Assembly: GCA_041622675.1 (NCBI GenBank)
Contig: JBFJYH010000004.1
Coordinates: 36,527 to 100,526 of the forward strand
Length of the DNA: 64,000 nt
Direction: 5' to 3'
From: Reddybacter sp041622675
GTDB lineage: Bacteria; Pseudomonadota; Gammaproteobacteria; Pseudomonadales; Porticoccaceae
Of this stretch, positions 35,653 to 44,656 are shown piece by piece. The notes beneath the pieces were generated by a model that made no database searches, had not been told where the DNA came from, and worked only from the letters and a program-made list of their open reading frames with translations. Every line of letters starts with the position of its first letter. Position 1 is the first letter of the stretch. Both the position numbers and the translations under genes were made by a program.

Positions 35653-36333
35653 TTACCCGTTAATACCCACTTTGAGTGCACCAGCTGCTGCAAAGGGCGC
35701 TACTAATAAGGTAAATCCAGAAGCTGCCGCCAACAGAGCCATGACGCCGCCGTAGCTCATACCATCAATCGCTCGTTGGACTGCACTGGTGCCAAAAATC
35801 AGTACAGGCACATAGAGAGGCATCACCAGTAATGACAGCAAGGCGCTGCCCTTATGTAAAGCCACTGTCAATGCTGCGCCAACTGCACCCAGCAAGCTAA
35901 AGACAGACGTACCCAGCACCAGGCCCAGTAACAACGGCAAAAAACCCTCTTTTGGCAGTGACAGCATCAGGCCAAGTAAAGGAGAAAATAAAACCACGGG
36001 GAAACCAGTCACCAACCAGTGAGCGATTATCTTTGCTAACACCAACAACCACAAGGGCTGAGGGCTGAGCACCAGCTGCACTAGCGAACCATCGGCAAAA
36101 TCAGCCTGAAATAAATCATCTAGCGCCAACAACGTTGCCAGTAGGGCACTAATCCAGATCATTCCTGGCGCCATTGCCGCCAGACGGGCTGACTCGGGGC
36201 TAATACCCAAGGGTACTAAGGTGGCAACGATGAGGAAAAAAAACAGAGGATTGAGGAGGTCACCCCGATGGCGCAAAGCAACCGACAAATCGCGTAAAAT
36301 AAGACCGAAGAAAGCGCCCTTTAGAGTCGTCAT
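35653..36333 (-). CDS. ccmB: Heme exporter subunit CcmB
   Basis: CcmB is the membrane subunit of the CcmAB ABC complex that drives release of holo-CcmE. The 226-residue protein has six membrane segments and starts with the family-typical FGLILRDLSVALRHRGDLLNP. It follows ccmA, with a single base between ccmB's start and ccmA's stop. Confidence 0.95.
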   Translation of the reverse strand: MTTLKGAFFGLILRDLSVALRHRGDLLNPLFFFLIVATLVPLGISPESARLAAMAPGMIWISALLATLLALDDLFQADFADGSLVQLVLSPQPLWLLVLAKIIAHWLVTGFPVVLFSPLLGLMLSLPKEGFLPLLLGLVLGTSVFSLLGAVGAALTVALHKGSALLSLLVMPLYVPVLIFGTSAVQRAIDGMSYGGVMALLAAASGFTLLVAPFAAAGALKVGING

Positions 36334-36334
36334 T

Positions 36335-36973
36335 TTATAGCTCGGCCTCTGGCATAATATCTAGCGCGAGTGTGCGTACAAGCGGGTTTGTCAAAGGTTG
36401 GTGACTACTCAATACCACCGCACCGCCCTTTGTTACATGCTCGAGCAATAACGTTTCAAGATTCGCGATACCCTCAACATCCAGCGCTGTGAGGGGCTCA
36501 TCGAGCAGCCAGAGACTGGCTTGTGTCATGTGCAAAGTTGCCAGAGCCACACGGCGCAACTGTCCGGCTGAGAGCGTAGCACAAGGCACATCTTCGAACC
36601 CAGCCAACCCAATACGAAACAGAGCTTCAGCACTAGCACACCTAGTCATGGAATGCATTTTAGCCAACCACAGCAGGTTCTCTCGGGGTGTTAGGGATAA
36701 CTTAAGAGCCGGTTTATGCCCGATAAATGCCATCGCTGCGAGGTATTGCTGGCGACACTGGGAGATATCTTTACCTTGCCAATATAAAACACCCCGATTA
36801 ACAGGCTGAATTGTCGCGAGAATATGTAACAGCGTTGTCTTACCGCAACCATTAGGTCCGGTTATCTGGAGAATATCACCAGCCCTAACTATGCCGGACA
36901 AATTGGTGAACAGGGGCCAGTCATCCCGTTCAAAAGTCAGCGCTTGAAATTCCAGCAGCGGTTGCGATAACAA
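36335..36973 (-). CDS. ccmA: Heme exporter ATPase CcmA
   Basis: CcmA supplies ATP hydrolysis to the CcmABCD complex. The 212-residue ABC protein shows Walker A GPNGCGKT (39-46), signature LSAGQ (134-138) and Walker B LWLLDEP (154-160). The start is a TTG at 36973 preceded by GGGGGG. The nearby ATG at 36987-36989 is out of frame. It is the first gene of the ccm operon. Confidence 0.95.
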   Translation of the reverse strand: MLSQPLLEFQALTFERDDWPLFTNLSGIVRAGDILQITGPNGCGKTTLLHILATIQPVNRGVLYWQGKDISQCRQQYLAAMAFIGHKPALKLSLTPRENLLWLAKMHSMTRCASAEALFRIGLAGFEDVPCATLSAGQLRRVALATLHMTQASLWLLDEPLTALDVEGIANLETLLLEHVTKGGAVVLSSHQPLTNPLVRTLALDIMPEAEL

Positions 36974-37076
36974 ACGCTAAGCCCCCCATAAAAGAAGGCC
37001 GCATTATGCCCCAAAAGCGCTATGAGTGTAGACTAGTTAGAATCTATAAACTTGGGTCATCAATAGATCACTGCAC

Positions 37077-37256
37077 TCAATCGAATTCATAATCAGCAAT
37101 TTGGCGCTCAAGACGGCGCTGTTCTAACACCTCCTCTAGCCGACGCCGTTGGTCGCCAGAATGATTATTCATTTGCTTGTCCTCACGAGGTGTGTCAAAC
37201 CCTCCAAGTGGCTCAGTATAAGACTCTTCGAGCCCGTCAAAATCATCGTCACCCAT
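37077..37256 (-). CDS. Small acidic protein, possibly PA3496 family
   Basis: This 59-residue product has an acidic first half and a charged helical C-terminal half, QRRRLEEVLEQRRLERQIADYE. The pattern of the second half resembles the small PA3496 family, named for putative envelope integrity, but I rely on memory for this. The frame continues upstream to a TTG, but the ATG at 37256 has GGGAG about eight bases before it and is preferred. It stands alone, with about 100 bases to ccmA and 220 bases to the next gene. Confidence 0.5.
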   Translation of the reverse strand: MGDDDFDGLEESYTEPLGGFDTPREDKQMNNHSGDQRRRLEEVLEQRRLERQIADYEFD

Positions 37257-37411
37257 ACCGAAATCTCCCAACTCCGATACCAAAAATAGAAACGTATTTT
37301 GCGACGCCGGTGCATGTCAAAAGTCCCTGTAAAACAAAGCCGAACCAAGAAAAATACGCCAACTACTAGCGCAAGAATTGTCGGTAGTACAACGCAAGCC
37401 CAGTTGAGCGA

Positions 37412-37440
37412 AAAATAGTCCTATAAATCGCAGCCGTCAA
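37412..37440 (-). promoter_or_regulatory. Candidate sigma70 promoter upstream of the small acidic gene
   Basis: TTGACG (37435-37440) and TATTTT (37412-37417) are 17 bases apart on the minus strand. They would give a leader of about 150 bases before the ATG at 37256, which is long, so the link to that gene is tentative. Confidence 0.4.
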
Positions 37441-37477
37441 GGAAGTTAAATCTATAAAGGAGGCCTCTATATATAAG

Positions 37478-38098
37478 TTATGGTTGCAAGGCTGATAATA
37501 AGTCGAGATGTACAAGGTCCTCAGGGCGATCAATATCGTTTAGTACTGGCAGTTCAAAGCACGACAAATTCAGTGCTCGCAACTTAGCTCGAGTTTGCTG
37601 CAAAACACGGGATGTACTCCAATCAACACCCGAAAACACCTGTCGCTCAGCCTTTTTCATCCCAATCAGCACATAGCCTCCGTCTGAGGCAGGCCCGAGG
37701 ACACAATCAAATCTTTGTAGAGCACACAACGCTGCGTGTAAATAACCGCGGCTGATATCGGGGCAATCACTGCCAATCAAAACCACTGAACTTTTGTGGC
37801 CTAATCCGGCTGCAATGGCCAAAAGCATGCGTTCACCGAGATCACTGCCGTGTTGGAATTTAATTTCAGGGCGAGGTTTAAGTTCTTGGAAAACGCCGTC
37901 GTCCGCACCACTAATCCAAAGCTGGCTGTGACAGAGCGCTTGGGTATGGAGGGTTCGATGCGTCCATTGCACCAACTGCCGGTGTAGATCTAAACTTTGC
38001 TCAACACTCAGGACCGGCTGCATACGCGTTTTCACCCGCCCCAGCTGTGGGGCTTTGGCAAACTGAATAAGTAGAGCGTCGGGAAAGTCGTAGTTCAA
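37478..38098 (-). CDS. TIGR04282-type (DUF2064) nucleotidyl/glycosyltransferase, arsenosugar-associated
   Basis: The 206-residue protein is a DUF2064 nucleotide-sugar-type transferase. It has IQFAKAPQLGRVKTRM (11-26), GSDCPDIS (109-116) and GPASDGGYVLIGM, which are the family landmarks. In many bacteria this family is paired with a GT2 enzyme and the ArsS radical SAM protein in arsenosugar biosynthesis sets, and the same order is seen here. Its exact reaction is unknown. It starts with TTG, with AAGGG six to seven bases upstream, 42 bases after the GT2 gene. Confidence 0.8.
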   Translation of the reverse strand: MNYDFPDALLIQFAKAPQLGRVKTRMQPVLSVEQSLDLHRQLVQWTHRTLHTQALCHSQLWISGADDGVFQELKPRPEIKFQHGSDLGERMLLAIAAGLGHKSSVVLIGSDCPDISRGYLHAALCALQRFDCVLGPASDGGYVLIGMKKAERQVFSGVDWSTSRVLQQTRAKLRALNLSCFELPVLNDIDRPEDLVHLDLLSALQP

Positions 38099-38140
38099 AA
38101 CAGCCCTTAGATCATATCCAACTCAAGTACAGCGCTAAAA

Positions 38141-38896
38141 TCAAGGCTTTTCAGGGGGGTAGTAACGCTGCTCGAGAGCCTTTGGTGAGGCTCCAAAAAA
38201 ATAGGCTAAGCGCAGACGCCACATTAAAAATATAGTTGGCCAAATACCGTATCGCTGCCACTTACGACCAGAAGTCTCCACCCTGGTATTAACGAAGAGT
38301 GGCCGAGAGTGTTTCTTCAGTCGCTTACTGAGCTCAATATCTTCCATCAAAGGTATATCGGCAAAACCACCTATTTGTTCAAACACCTCGCGTTTTACAA
38401 ATTGACATTGGTCGCCCGTACCAATACGCGTCAAAAAGGAGCGACGATTCATAAACCACTGCACAATCCGCAGTAGCGCTGGTGCGCCCTTTACTTTAAT
38501 ACCAAAAAAGCCCCACACTGCGGGACTAAAGCCCCAAGCGATCATAATGTCAGGTAAATTAGCAGGCAATCGCGTATCGGCGTGTAGAAAGAGTAACCAC
38601 TCACGATCTGCTAACGCGGCACCAGCATTCATTTGCCGGGCCCGCCCTTTTTCGCTACTAATCACCTGATCTGCCAAGGGTGTTGCTACCGCAATGGTGT
38701 CATCATCACTGCCACCATCGACGACTATCACCTGGGCGCCTTTTTTTCTGAGCGCCTGAAGTTGCCGTAGACAGGGGTATATTTCTTCTGCCTCATTAAG
38801 CACTGGAATAATAATCGACAGAGGCAGCGCATTATTTTGTATAGCTGAGACAGTTCTTGTAGAGGACACATCTTTTGTCATTCGTTTATTTCTCAT
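38141..38896 (-). CDS. TIGR04283-type GT2 glycosyltransferase, arsenosugar-associated
   Basis: The 251-residue protein is a GT-A fold family 2 glycosyltransferase: SIIIPVLNEAEEI (27-39), VVDGGSDDDT (58-67) with the nucleotide-binding aspartates, and HADTRLP (105-111) with the metal-binding region. Its C-terminal helix with YFFGASPKALEQRYYP matches the arsenosugar-associated subfamily. It overlaps the end of arsS by 11 bases. An ATG five codons later (38881) is an alternative start. Confidence 0.82.
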   Translation of the reverse strand: MRNKRMTKDVSSTRTVSAIQNNALPLSIIIPVLNEAEEIYPCLRQLQALRKKGAQVIVVDGGSDDDTIAVATPLADQVISSEKGRARQMNAGAALADREWLLFLHADTRLPANLPDIMIAWGFSPAVWGFFGIKVKGAPALLRIVQWFMNRRSFLTRIGTGDQCQFVKREVFEQIGGFADIPLMEDIELSKRLKKHSRPLFVNTRVETSGRKWQRYGIWPTIFLMWRLRLAYFFGASPKALEQRYYPPEKP

Positions 38897-39896
38897 CTAA
38901 AGAGCCCCCACAACTACTGCCCTGCCCTGCTGTACAAGCGTAACAGTGTTCACCGACGACGATAGGCTGGGCCGAAAAATCCGTCTCAAGTAAATCCCGC
39001 AAATGGGGGCGCGGTTTGTCAGATCCGATCAAAGTCTGCTTTTTTATCACGTTATTTCCTGTGTTAATTGGCAAATCTAGCATTTGATTAAAATCGCAAT
39101 CATAAATAAAACCCTGCCAGTCGACACTCAGCAAACGCCGGCACATCAATGTATCGATAGTCTCTGCATTATAGTTATTTTTTAATAATTGCATGTAGTT
39201 GTGATACTCGCCTTTCGCTAGCAACATAGCGCCATAACGCTTAATTGGCATATTGGTTATGGTAAAAAGATGGTCAAATTGCAGACCAAAATCTTGCTGT
39301 AAATGAACCTTGTACTCTTGTTCAAGAGCCACCTGGGCGGGTGGTAAAAATAGGCCATTGGGATTGTACACAAGATTGAGTTGTAGCCCTTCGCCCTGCC
39401 CGTAACCTAGAGCATTCAATTTTTTCAGCGCTGTAATACTGGTTTCAAAAATACCTTTACCCCGTTGCGCGGCGACATTTTGCTCGGAGTAACATGGTAG
39501 CGAGGCAACAATTTCAACATTCTGAGCGGCGAGAAATTCTGCCAGGTCGTCATAGCCCGGTTCTTCTAAAATAGTCAAATTACAGCGATCTATGACCGTC
39601 ACGCCAAGTCTTCGCGCTTGTTCAACCAAATAGCGAAAGTGGGGATTCATCTCCGGTGCGCCACCGGTTAAATCGAGCGTTTTTAATTGTCGCCTCTGTA
39701 GCACTTCTAACACCAGGTCAATCTGCTCCCGGGCCATTAACTCCTTGCGCTTGGGACCAGCATTGACATGGCAATGGGTACAACTCAAATTACAGAGATA
39801 ACCGAGATTAACCTGCAATACCTCTGGCAACTTTCGATGTAGAACCGGGAAGTCACTAGCTAATAAAAGGGGACGAGTGTCAAGCACAGTATTCAC
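38886..39896 (-). CDS. arsS: Arsenosugar biosynthesis radical SAM protein ArsS
   Basis: ArsS is proposed to transfer a 5'-deoxyadenosyl group onto methylated arsenic to give the arsenosugar precursor. The radical SAM cluster motif CNLSCTHC uses C35, C39 and C42. The C-terminal signature HCYACTAGQGSSCGG is present with an ordinary cysteine (TGT codon) where some relatives use selenocysteine. The 336-residue length is typical. The start, a GTG at 39896, has no good ribosome site, and the GTG three codons later (39887) is an alternative. No arsM methyltransferase gene is visible in this window. Confidence 0.85.
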   Translation of the reverse strand: MNTVLDTRPLLLASDFPVLHRKLPEVLQVNLGYLCNLSCTHCHVNAGPKRKELMAREQIDLVLEVLQRRQLKTLDLTGGAPEMNPHFRYLVEQARRLGVTVIDRCNLTILEEPGYDDLAEFLAAQNVEIVASLPCYSEQNVAAQRGKGIFETSITALKKLNALGYGQGEGLQLNLVYNPNGLFLPPAQVALEQEYKVHLQQDFGLQFDHLFTITNMPIKRYGAMLLAKGEYHNYMQLLKNNYNAETIDTLMCRRLLSVDWQGFIYDCDFNQMLDLPINTGNNVIKKQTLIGSDKPRPHLRDLLETDFSAQPIVVGEHCYACTAGQGSSCGGSLDEK

Positions 39897-39974
39897 ATTC
39901 CAAAAGATTACGCAAAAATATAGCTTACGAAAGAGGCGTCAGTGTAAACACCAAGCTAGTACCGACGGCGAGCG

Positions 39975-40586
39975 TTAACGGCGGCTTTCCCTCACCGGCC
40001 GAAAAGACTGCCGGTGTACAGGGCATGGGCCCAATGACTGTAAAGCAGCCAGATGGTGAGCTGTACCGTAACCTTTATGTGCGGCAAAGCCATAGCCTGG
40101 ATAAAGCCTATCTAGTTCCGTCAGCTCAGTATCACGCGTGACCTTTGCAATAATAGATGCTGCACTGATTGCCGCTACTCGCCCATCACCGCCGACCACC
40201 GCCTGCGCTTTATAACTCCATTGGGGTAGCCGATTGCCGTCAACCAAGGTCAATTCTGGAGTCACCCCTAAATTGTCAACTGCTCTGACCATGGCGAGCA
40301 TGGTGGCCTGCAAAATATTAATGTCATCAATCTCTGCCACACTTGCCCTGCCTAAGCTCCAGTGTAGTGCCTTTTCTTTAATCTCGTGATAGAGACTTTG
40401 ACGCCGTTTCTCACTGAGTTTCTTTGAATCTGCCAGGCCAGCAATGGGGCACTTCGGGTCGAGTATGACCGCAGCAGTGACCACGTCCCCCGCTAAAGGA
40501 CCGCGACCCACTTCATCAACACCCGCCAGGAGGCGAATTGCGTCCCATTGCGGGTCAATTTGTAACTTTGTGGCACGCTTCGCCAT
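39975..40586 (-). CDS. rnhB: Ribonuclease HII
   Basis: RNase HII removes single ribonucleotides and RNA-DNA hybrids. The 203-residue protein has the motif GVDEVGRG (D24, E25) and the third acidic site D116 in LVDGNR. It overlaps the lpxB stop (TAATG) and ends the lpx cluster, where dnaE would usually follow; here the arsenosugar trio follows instead. Confidence 0.96.
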   Translation of the reverse strand: MAKRATKLQIDPQWDAIRLLAGVDEVGRGPLAGDVVTAAVILDPKCPIAGLADSKKLSEKRRQSLYHEIKEKALHWSLGRASVAEIDDINILQATMLAMVRAVDNLGVTPELTLVDGNRLPQWSYKAQAVVGGDGRVAAISAASIIAKVTRDTELTELDRLYPGYGFAAHKGYGTAHHLAALQSLGPCPVHRQSFRPVRESRR

Positions 40587-41746
40587 TAGCGCCGCTCTCC
40601 CTGTTTTTCAATCACCGAAAGCACAGCCTCAGCTGCTGTATTGTTACCGTTACATTTTATTTGCTGGTGTATTTGTGTGAAGTTGCTACGTAGCTTAATA
40701 GCTAGAGCCGTGTCACCTAAACGGGCCAATAAAAGCTTGGCAAGTCTTTCTGCGCTGGCCTCATCCTGCAGGATCTCGGGTACCAGCTCACGACCGGCAA
40801 GTAGATTGGGCAGAGAGACATAGGGTACTTTCAGCATTCTTGAAATAATTGCGTGTGTCAGCCAACCGGTTTTATAACTCACAACCATGGGTTTTTTCAG
40901 CAGCATGGCTTCAAGGGCAGTGGTGCCAGACGCGAGCAATACAACATCAGCTGCCTCCATCACCAAATGCGATTGACCATCGAACACTGTTACAGGCAAG
41001 TCCTCAGCCTCGGCGAGCATCGCATCAATCTGTTGGCGCCGTGCAGGGTTAGCTGTTGGCAGAACGAATGATAGTTCGGGCCTTTCTTTTAAACACAAAC
41101 GTGCCGTATCAAGAAACAATTGTCCCAGCAATGCCACTTCTGACTGCCGACTTCCCGGTAACAGCGCGATAATCGGCGATTCACCCGGCAAATTCAGTTG
41201 AGCACGGGCACCCTGCATATCTGGCTGCAACGGCAATTCGTCTGCCAAGTGGTGTCCAACAAAAGTGACCGGCACATTGTGACGTTGATAAAAATCAGCC
41301 TCAAAGGGCAACAAGGTCAGCATATGGGACACAGCACGAGCAATTTTTTTAATCCGTCCCTGACGCCAGGCCCAGACTGAAGGACTCACGTAATGCACAG
41401 TGGGAATGCCGGCTTTTTTAAGGCGCAGCTCAATGCCAAGGTTAAAATCGGGGGCGTCAATGCCAATAAAAACATCGGGGGGCTGGGCGACGAAGTGGTC
41501 AACTAGACCACGGCGCATACACAATAAAGCCGGTAAGCGCTTAAGTGGTTCAACCAACCCCATAACGGAGAGGGTTTCCATGGGATAAAGGGACTGGCAG
41601 CCTAGAGCCTGCATTTTTGGGCCAGCCACACCTTCAAAAATCACATCGGGGTGTTTTTCTTGCAAGGCTGATATCAAACCTGCGCCAAGCTGGTCACCTG
41701 AGGCCTCGCCGACGACAAGTCCGATGCGTAAAGGGCGATTAATCAC
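40586..41746 (-). CDS. lpxB: Lipid-A-disaccharide synthase
   Basis: LpxB joins UDP-2,3-diacylglucosamine and lipid X to form the tetraacyl disaccharide of lipid A. The 386-residue GT19 protein shows GEASGDQLGA near the start, FIGIDAPDFN and YVSPSVWAWRQGR, and the C-terminal ASGTTALEAMLL. It starts with GTG two bases after the lpxA stop. The ribosome site within the lpxA end is weak, suggesting coupling. Confidence 0.97.
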   Translation of the reverse strand: MINRPLRIGLVVGEASGDQLGAGLISALQEKHPDVIFEGVAGPKMQALGCQSLYPMETLSVMGLVEPLKRLPALLCMRRGLVDHFVAQPPDVFIGIDAPDFNLGIELRLKKAGIPTVHYVSPSVWAWRQGRIKKIARAVSHMLTLLPFEADFYQRHNVPVTFVGHHLADELPLQPDMQGARAQLNLPGESPIIALLPGSRQSEVALLGQLFLDTARLCLKERPELSFVLPTANPARRQQIDAMLAEAEDLPVTVFDGQSHLVMEAADVVLLASGTTALEAMLLKKPMVVSYKTGWLTHAIISRMLKVPYVSLPNLLAGRELVPEILQDEASAERLAKLLLARLGDTALAIKLRSNFTQIHQQIKCNGNNTAAEAVLSVIEKQGERR

Positions 41747-41748
41747 GA

Positions 41749-42534
41749 CTAACGAATAATGCCGCGCTCGGTGTTATTTATAGAGTCGATAAAGGGTTGT
41801 AACACATCGCGGTGCTCTTCGTTGGCCAGTATTCGTGTCATTGCCTCATCCAGCTTTAGGCCTTGGCGATAAAGTATTTTATAGGCTTTGTTAATCGCCG
41901 AAATTTGTGCTTTATCGAAACCTCTTCGCTCCAAACCAACTTTGTTAATCGTACGCGGTATCGCCGGGTGCCCTGCAGCCATCACATAGGCGGGCAAATC
42001 TTGATTGAGATAGGCGCCGGCACCCAAAAAAGCGTGTGAACCAATTTTTACGAACTGGTGAATCAAGGTGTAGCCTGAGAGAAAGACCCAATCCCCGAGA
42101 TGAATATGACCTGATATAGAGGCGTTATTCACAAGAATATTGTGATTTCCGACCACACAATCATGGCCAACATGGACGTAGGCCATGAACAAATTATCAG
42201 AGCCAATACGAGTTTCAGCGTTATCTTGTACTGTACCCCTATGGACCGTAACACCCTCGCGGAAAATATTATTATCACCAACGATGAGATGGGTTTCCTC
42301 ACCTCGAAACTTCATGTCTGGAGTGTCTTCGCCAAGGGTAGCAAACTGGAAAATTTTGTTATTTTTGCCAATCACTGTTGGGCCTTTCAGCACCACATGG
42401 GAATGAATAACGCAATTGTCACCGATCTCGACATTGGCACCAATCTGGGTCCACGGGCCGACCTCGACATTCTCACCAATTTTTGCGCTTGGGTCTATAA
42501 TCGCTGCAGGGTGTATCTTCGTCATAAGGGCCAT
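41749..42534 (-). CDS. lpxA: UDP-N-acetylglucosamine acyltransferase
   Basis: LpxA carries out the first acylation of lipid A synthesis. The 261-residue protein has the left-handed beta-helix hexapeptide repeats and the catalytic histidine at about H124 in HVGHDCVVGNH. M1 or M4 could be the start, since neither has a strong ribosome site. It sits between fabZ and lpxB as in E. coli. Confidence 0.97.
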   Translation of the reverse strand: MALMTKIHPAAIIDPSAKIGENVEVGPWTQIGANVEIGDNCVIHSHVVLKGPTVIGKNNKIFQFATLGEDTPDMKFRGEETHLIVGDNNIFREGVTVHRGTVQDNAETRIGSDNLFMAYVHVGHDCVVGNHNILVNNASISGHIHLGDWVFLSGYTLIHQFVKIGSHAFLGAGAYLNQDLPAYVMAAGHPAIPRTINKVGLERRGFDKAQISAINKAYKILYRQGLKLDEAMTRILANEEHRDVLQPFIDSINNTERGIIR

Positions 42535-42574
42535 TCACAACATAAAAGTGCAAGTGGAATATTAGTGTACAGTA

Positions 42575-43018
42575 TCATTTCGCGTTATCACCCTGTAGCG
42601 CACAAAGAATCGTTGCACGACAAACCAGCTGCCCGTCGACATTAGCACTGCATTTAAAACGCCAAAGGTTGCGCTTATTGGAATCAATTTCAGCTTCTAG
42701 CATTAAGCGATCACCGGGCACAACCGGACGTTTGAACCGGACGTCATCTGCACCGGCAAATAAATACAAGGAGTTGTCACCTTCTTGTTTATTGACCGAG
42801 GCAAAACCGAGCAAACCTGCGGCTTGAGCCATAGCTTCGATAATCATCACCCCAGGAAAGATTTGTCGCTCTGGAAAATGCCCGTTAAAAACCTCTTCAT
42901 TGGCACTGATATTTTTGTAGGCAAGAATTCGCTGGCCTAGCTCTATCTCTACAACACGGTCAACCAGTAAGAACGGGTAGCGGTGAGGTAGTAATTTCTT
43001 TATTTGATCAATGTCCAT
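42575..43018 (-). CDS. fabZ: 3-hydroxyacyl-ACP dehydratase FabZ
   Basis: FabZ dehydrates 3-hydroxyacyl-ACP and competes with LpxA for the same acyl-ACP. The 147-residue hot-dog protein has PHRYPFLLVD and the active-site residues H47 in GHFPERQIFPG and E61 in IIEAMAQ. AGGAA lies before the ATG. Confidence 0.97.
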   Translation of the reverse strand: MDIDQIKKLLPHRYPFLLVDRVVEIELGQRILAYKNISANEEVFNGHFPERQIFPGVMIIEAMAQAAGLLGFASVNKQEGDNSLYLFAGADDVRFKRPVVPGDRLMLEAEIDSNKRNLWRFKCSANVDGQLVCRATILCALQGDNAK

Positions 43019-43042
43019 GAAGTTCCTTAACTAAAATGAGAT

Positions 43043-44065
43043 TTACGCTTGGCTGTCTTGTTCAAGTTTTTTTAGGCGCCGCGCCATATCGTCAAGCTGA
43101 CCAAAGCGCACAGCGTTTCTACGCCACTGTCGCGTTTCATCCATTAACAGCCCTGAAGAATAGGAACCCGCTTTAGTAGTTGATTTAGATATCGTACAGC
43201 GCGCCATCGCCACCACACCATCAGCCACGGTAATATGGCCCACAGCACCGGCCTGCCCGGCAAAAACACAGTTCTTGCCGATGTTCGTGCTACCAGCAAT
43301 TCCGGAAAAAGCCGCCATTGCAGTATTTTCGCCAATGCGCACATTGTGAGCAATTTGTACGTGGTTATCGATAATCACGCCGTCTTCAATCACTGTATTA
43401 CCCAGAGCCCCGCGATCAATCGTTGTGCAGGCACCAATTTCAACATTATTGCCAATTTCAACGCCACCAAGCTGGTGAATTTTCACCCACCGACCATTGT
43501 CATTGGCAAAGCCAAAACCATCAGCACCAATGACACTGTTGGCGTGAATGGTTGTATTACAACCGATACTAACGCCGTGATAAATGCTGACATTACTGAA
43601 CAGACGAGAACCGCTGCCAACCCGGCAGTCATCTCCAATTGTCACACCGGGGCCAATGCTAGATCCGCTATCCAATCTCACCCGTTCACCAACAGTGGTA
43701 TGTGGACCGATGCAAACATCCTCAGCAACCACCGCAGAGGCAGCAATAACCGCAGTGGGGTGGACACCGCTTTGCGCTGATGGCGTGTCATCGAACCAGG
43801 CACTAATTCGGGCATAAGCAACATAGGGGTTGTCGACAACAAGGGCATTGCCAGCGAATATTTCAACAAAACGTGGTTCTAATAACACCGCACTGGCCTG
43901 TGTCTGGCCTAAAAACTGTTCGTAGGCTTTACTGGCGAGGAAGCTGAGTTCTCCCTCCCCTGCCAGCTCCAGTGTATTTAAACTTTGTATGCAGCAGTTC
44001 GGATCACCTTTTAGCTCTGCGCCAAGGTGGTCTGCTATCTCCTGCAGGGTGTAAGGTGAACTCAT
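43043..44065 (-). CDS. lpxD: UDP-3-O-(3-hydroxyacyl)glucosamine N-acyltransferase
   Basis: LpxD adds the second acyl chain in lipid A synthesis. The 340-residue protein has an N-terminal uridine-binding domain and a long hexapeptide-repeat helix with the catalytic histidine region near HNVRIGENTAMAAFSGIAG. It lies between skp and fabZ, the usual order. Confidence 0.97.
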   Translation of the reverse strand: MSSPYTLQEIADHLGAELKGDPNCCIQSLNTLELAGEGELSFLASKAYEQFLGQTQASAVLLEPRFVEIFAGNALVVDNPYVAYARISAWFDDTPSAQSGVHPTAVIAASAVVAEDVCIGPHTTVGERVRLDSGSSIGPGVTIGDDCRVGSGSRLFSNVSIYHGVSIGCNTTIHANSVIGADGFGFANDNGRWVKIHQLGGVEIGNNVEIGACTTIDRGALGNTVIEDGVIIDNHVQIAHNVRIGENTAMAAFSGIAGSTNIGKNCVFAGQAGAVGHITVADGVVAMARCTISKSTTKAGSYSSGLLMDETRQWRRNAVRFGQLDDMARRLKKLEQDSQA

Positions 44066-44076
44066 TGAAGCGCTTC

Positions 44077-44589
44077 TTATTGGGTTTTTTTATTCATTCT
44101 ATCAATTAATTTACCGGTCAAGTCTTTATCAGGGGTGGCGGAAATCACAGCCTCTCGTTGTAGCAGCAAAGTGATCTTGCCCTCTTCTACCAATTCTTTG
44201 ATGGACTCAAGTGCTTTCGGTTGTAGTTCCTGCATAACACGGTTTTGCAATTCTTTAACTTCAGCCTGTAGTTTACGTGATACAAGCTCCATATCAGCGC
44301 GCAGATACTCCATTTTTTTCTTATAATCAGCCGCCTGTTCCTGGGACAAGGTCATTGCCTTCCCCTCTACCTCTTTCTGTAAGGCCTTCATGTCGGCGCC
44401 GATATTGTCGTACTTAGCCTGCAATGAAGCAAAGGCCGGAGCACTTTGCATTTCTTCCTGACGCTGTTTGGCTATATCTGTACTGAAAATAGCGCGGGCA
44501 ACATCAATAACGGCAATATTTTCTTCGGCTAAGGCACTAAAACTAAATAAACAAACCAACACAACTAACAAACGTTTCACGCTATACAC
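44077..44589 (-). CDS. skp: OmpH/Skp family periplasmic chaperone
   Basis: Skp holds unfolded outer-membrane proteins in the periplasm on the way to the Bam complex. The 170-residue product has a signal peptide (LLVVLVCLFSFSALA) and a long helical middle with many charged residues. A TTG two codons upstream is also in frame, but GGAG lies seven bases before the GTG at 44589, so that GTG is used. It lies between bamA and lpxD, as in most proteobacteria. Confidence 0.9.
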   Translation of the reverse strand: MYSVKRLLVVLVCLFSFSALAEENIAVIDVARAIFSTDIAKQRQEEMQSAPAFASLQAKYDNIGADMKALQKEVEGKAMTLSQEQAADYKKKMEYLRADMELVSRKLQAEVKELQNRVMQELQPKALESIKELVEEGKITLLLQREAVISATPDKDLTGKLIDRMNKKTQ

Positions 44590-44656
44590 ATCCAATCTCC
44601 AATATTTACATTACTGTTCGTTGAAAAAACACTCTCTCTTATTAAGAACTTTTTAG

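Noticed and set aside
43235..43780. 181-codon plus-strand frame opposite lpxD
   Set aside because: Repetitive Asn/Thr-rich translation is the mirror of the LpxD hexapeptide repeats.
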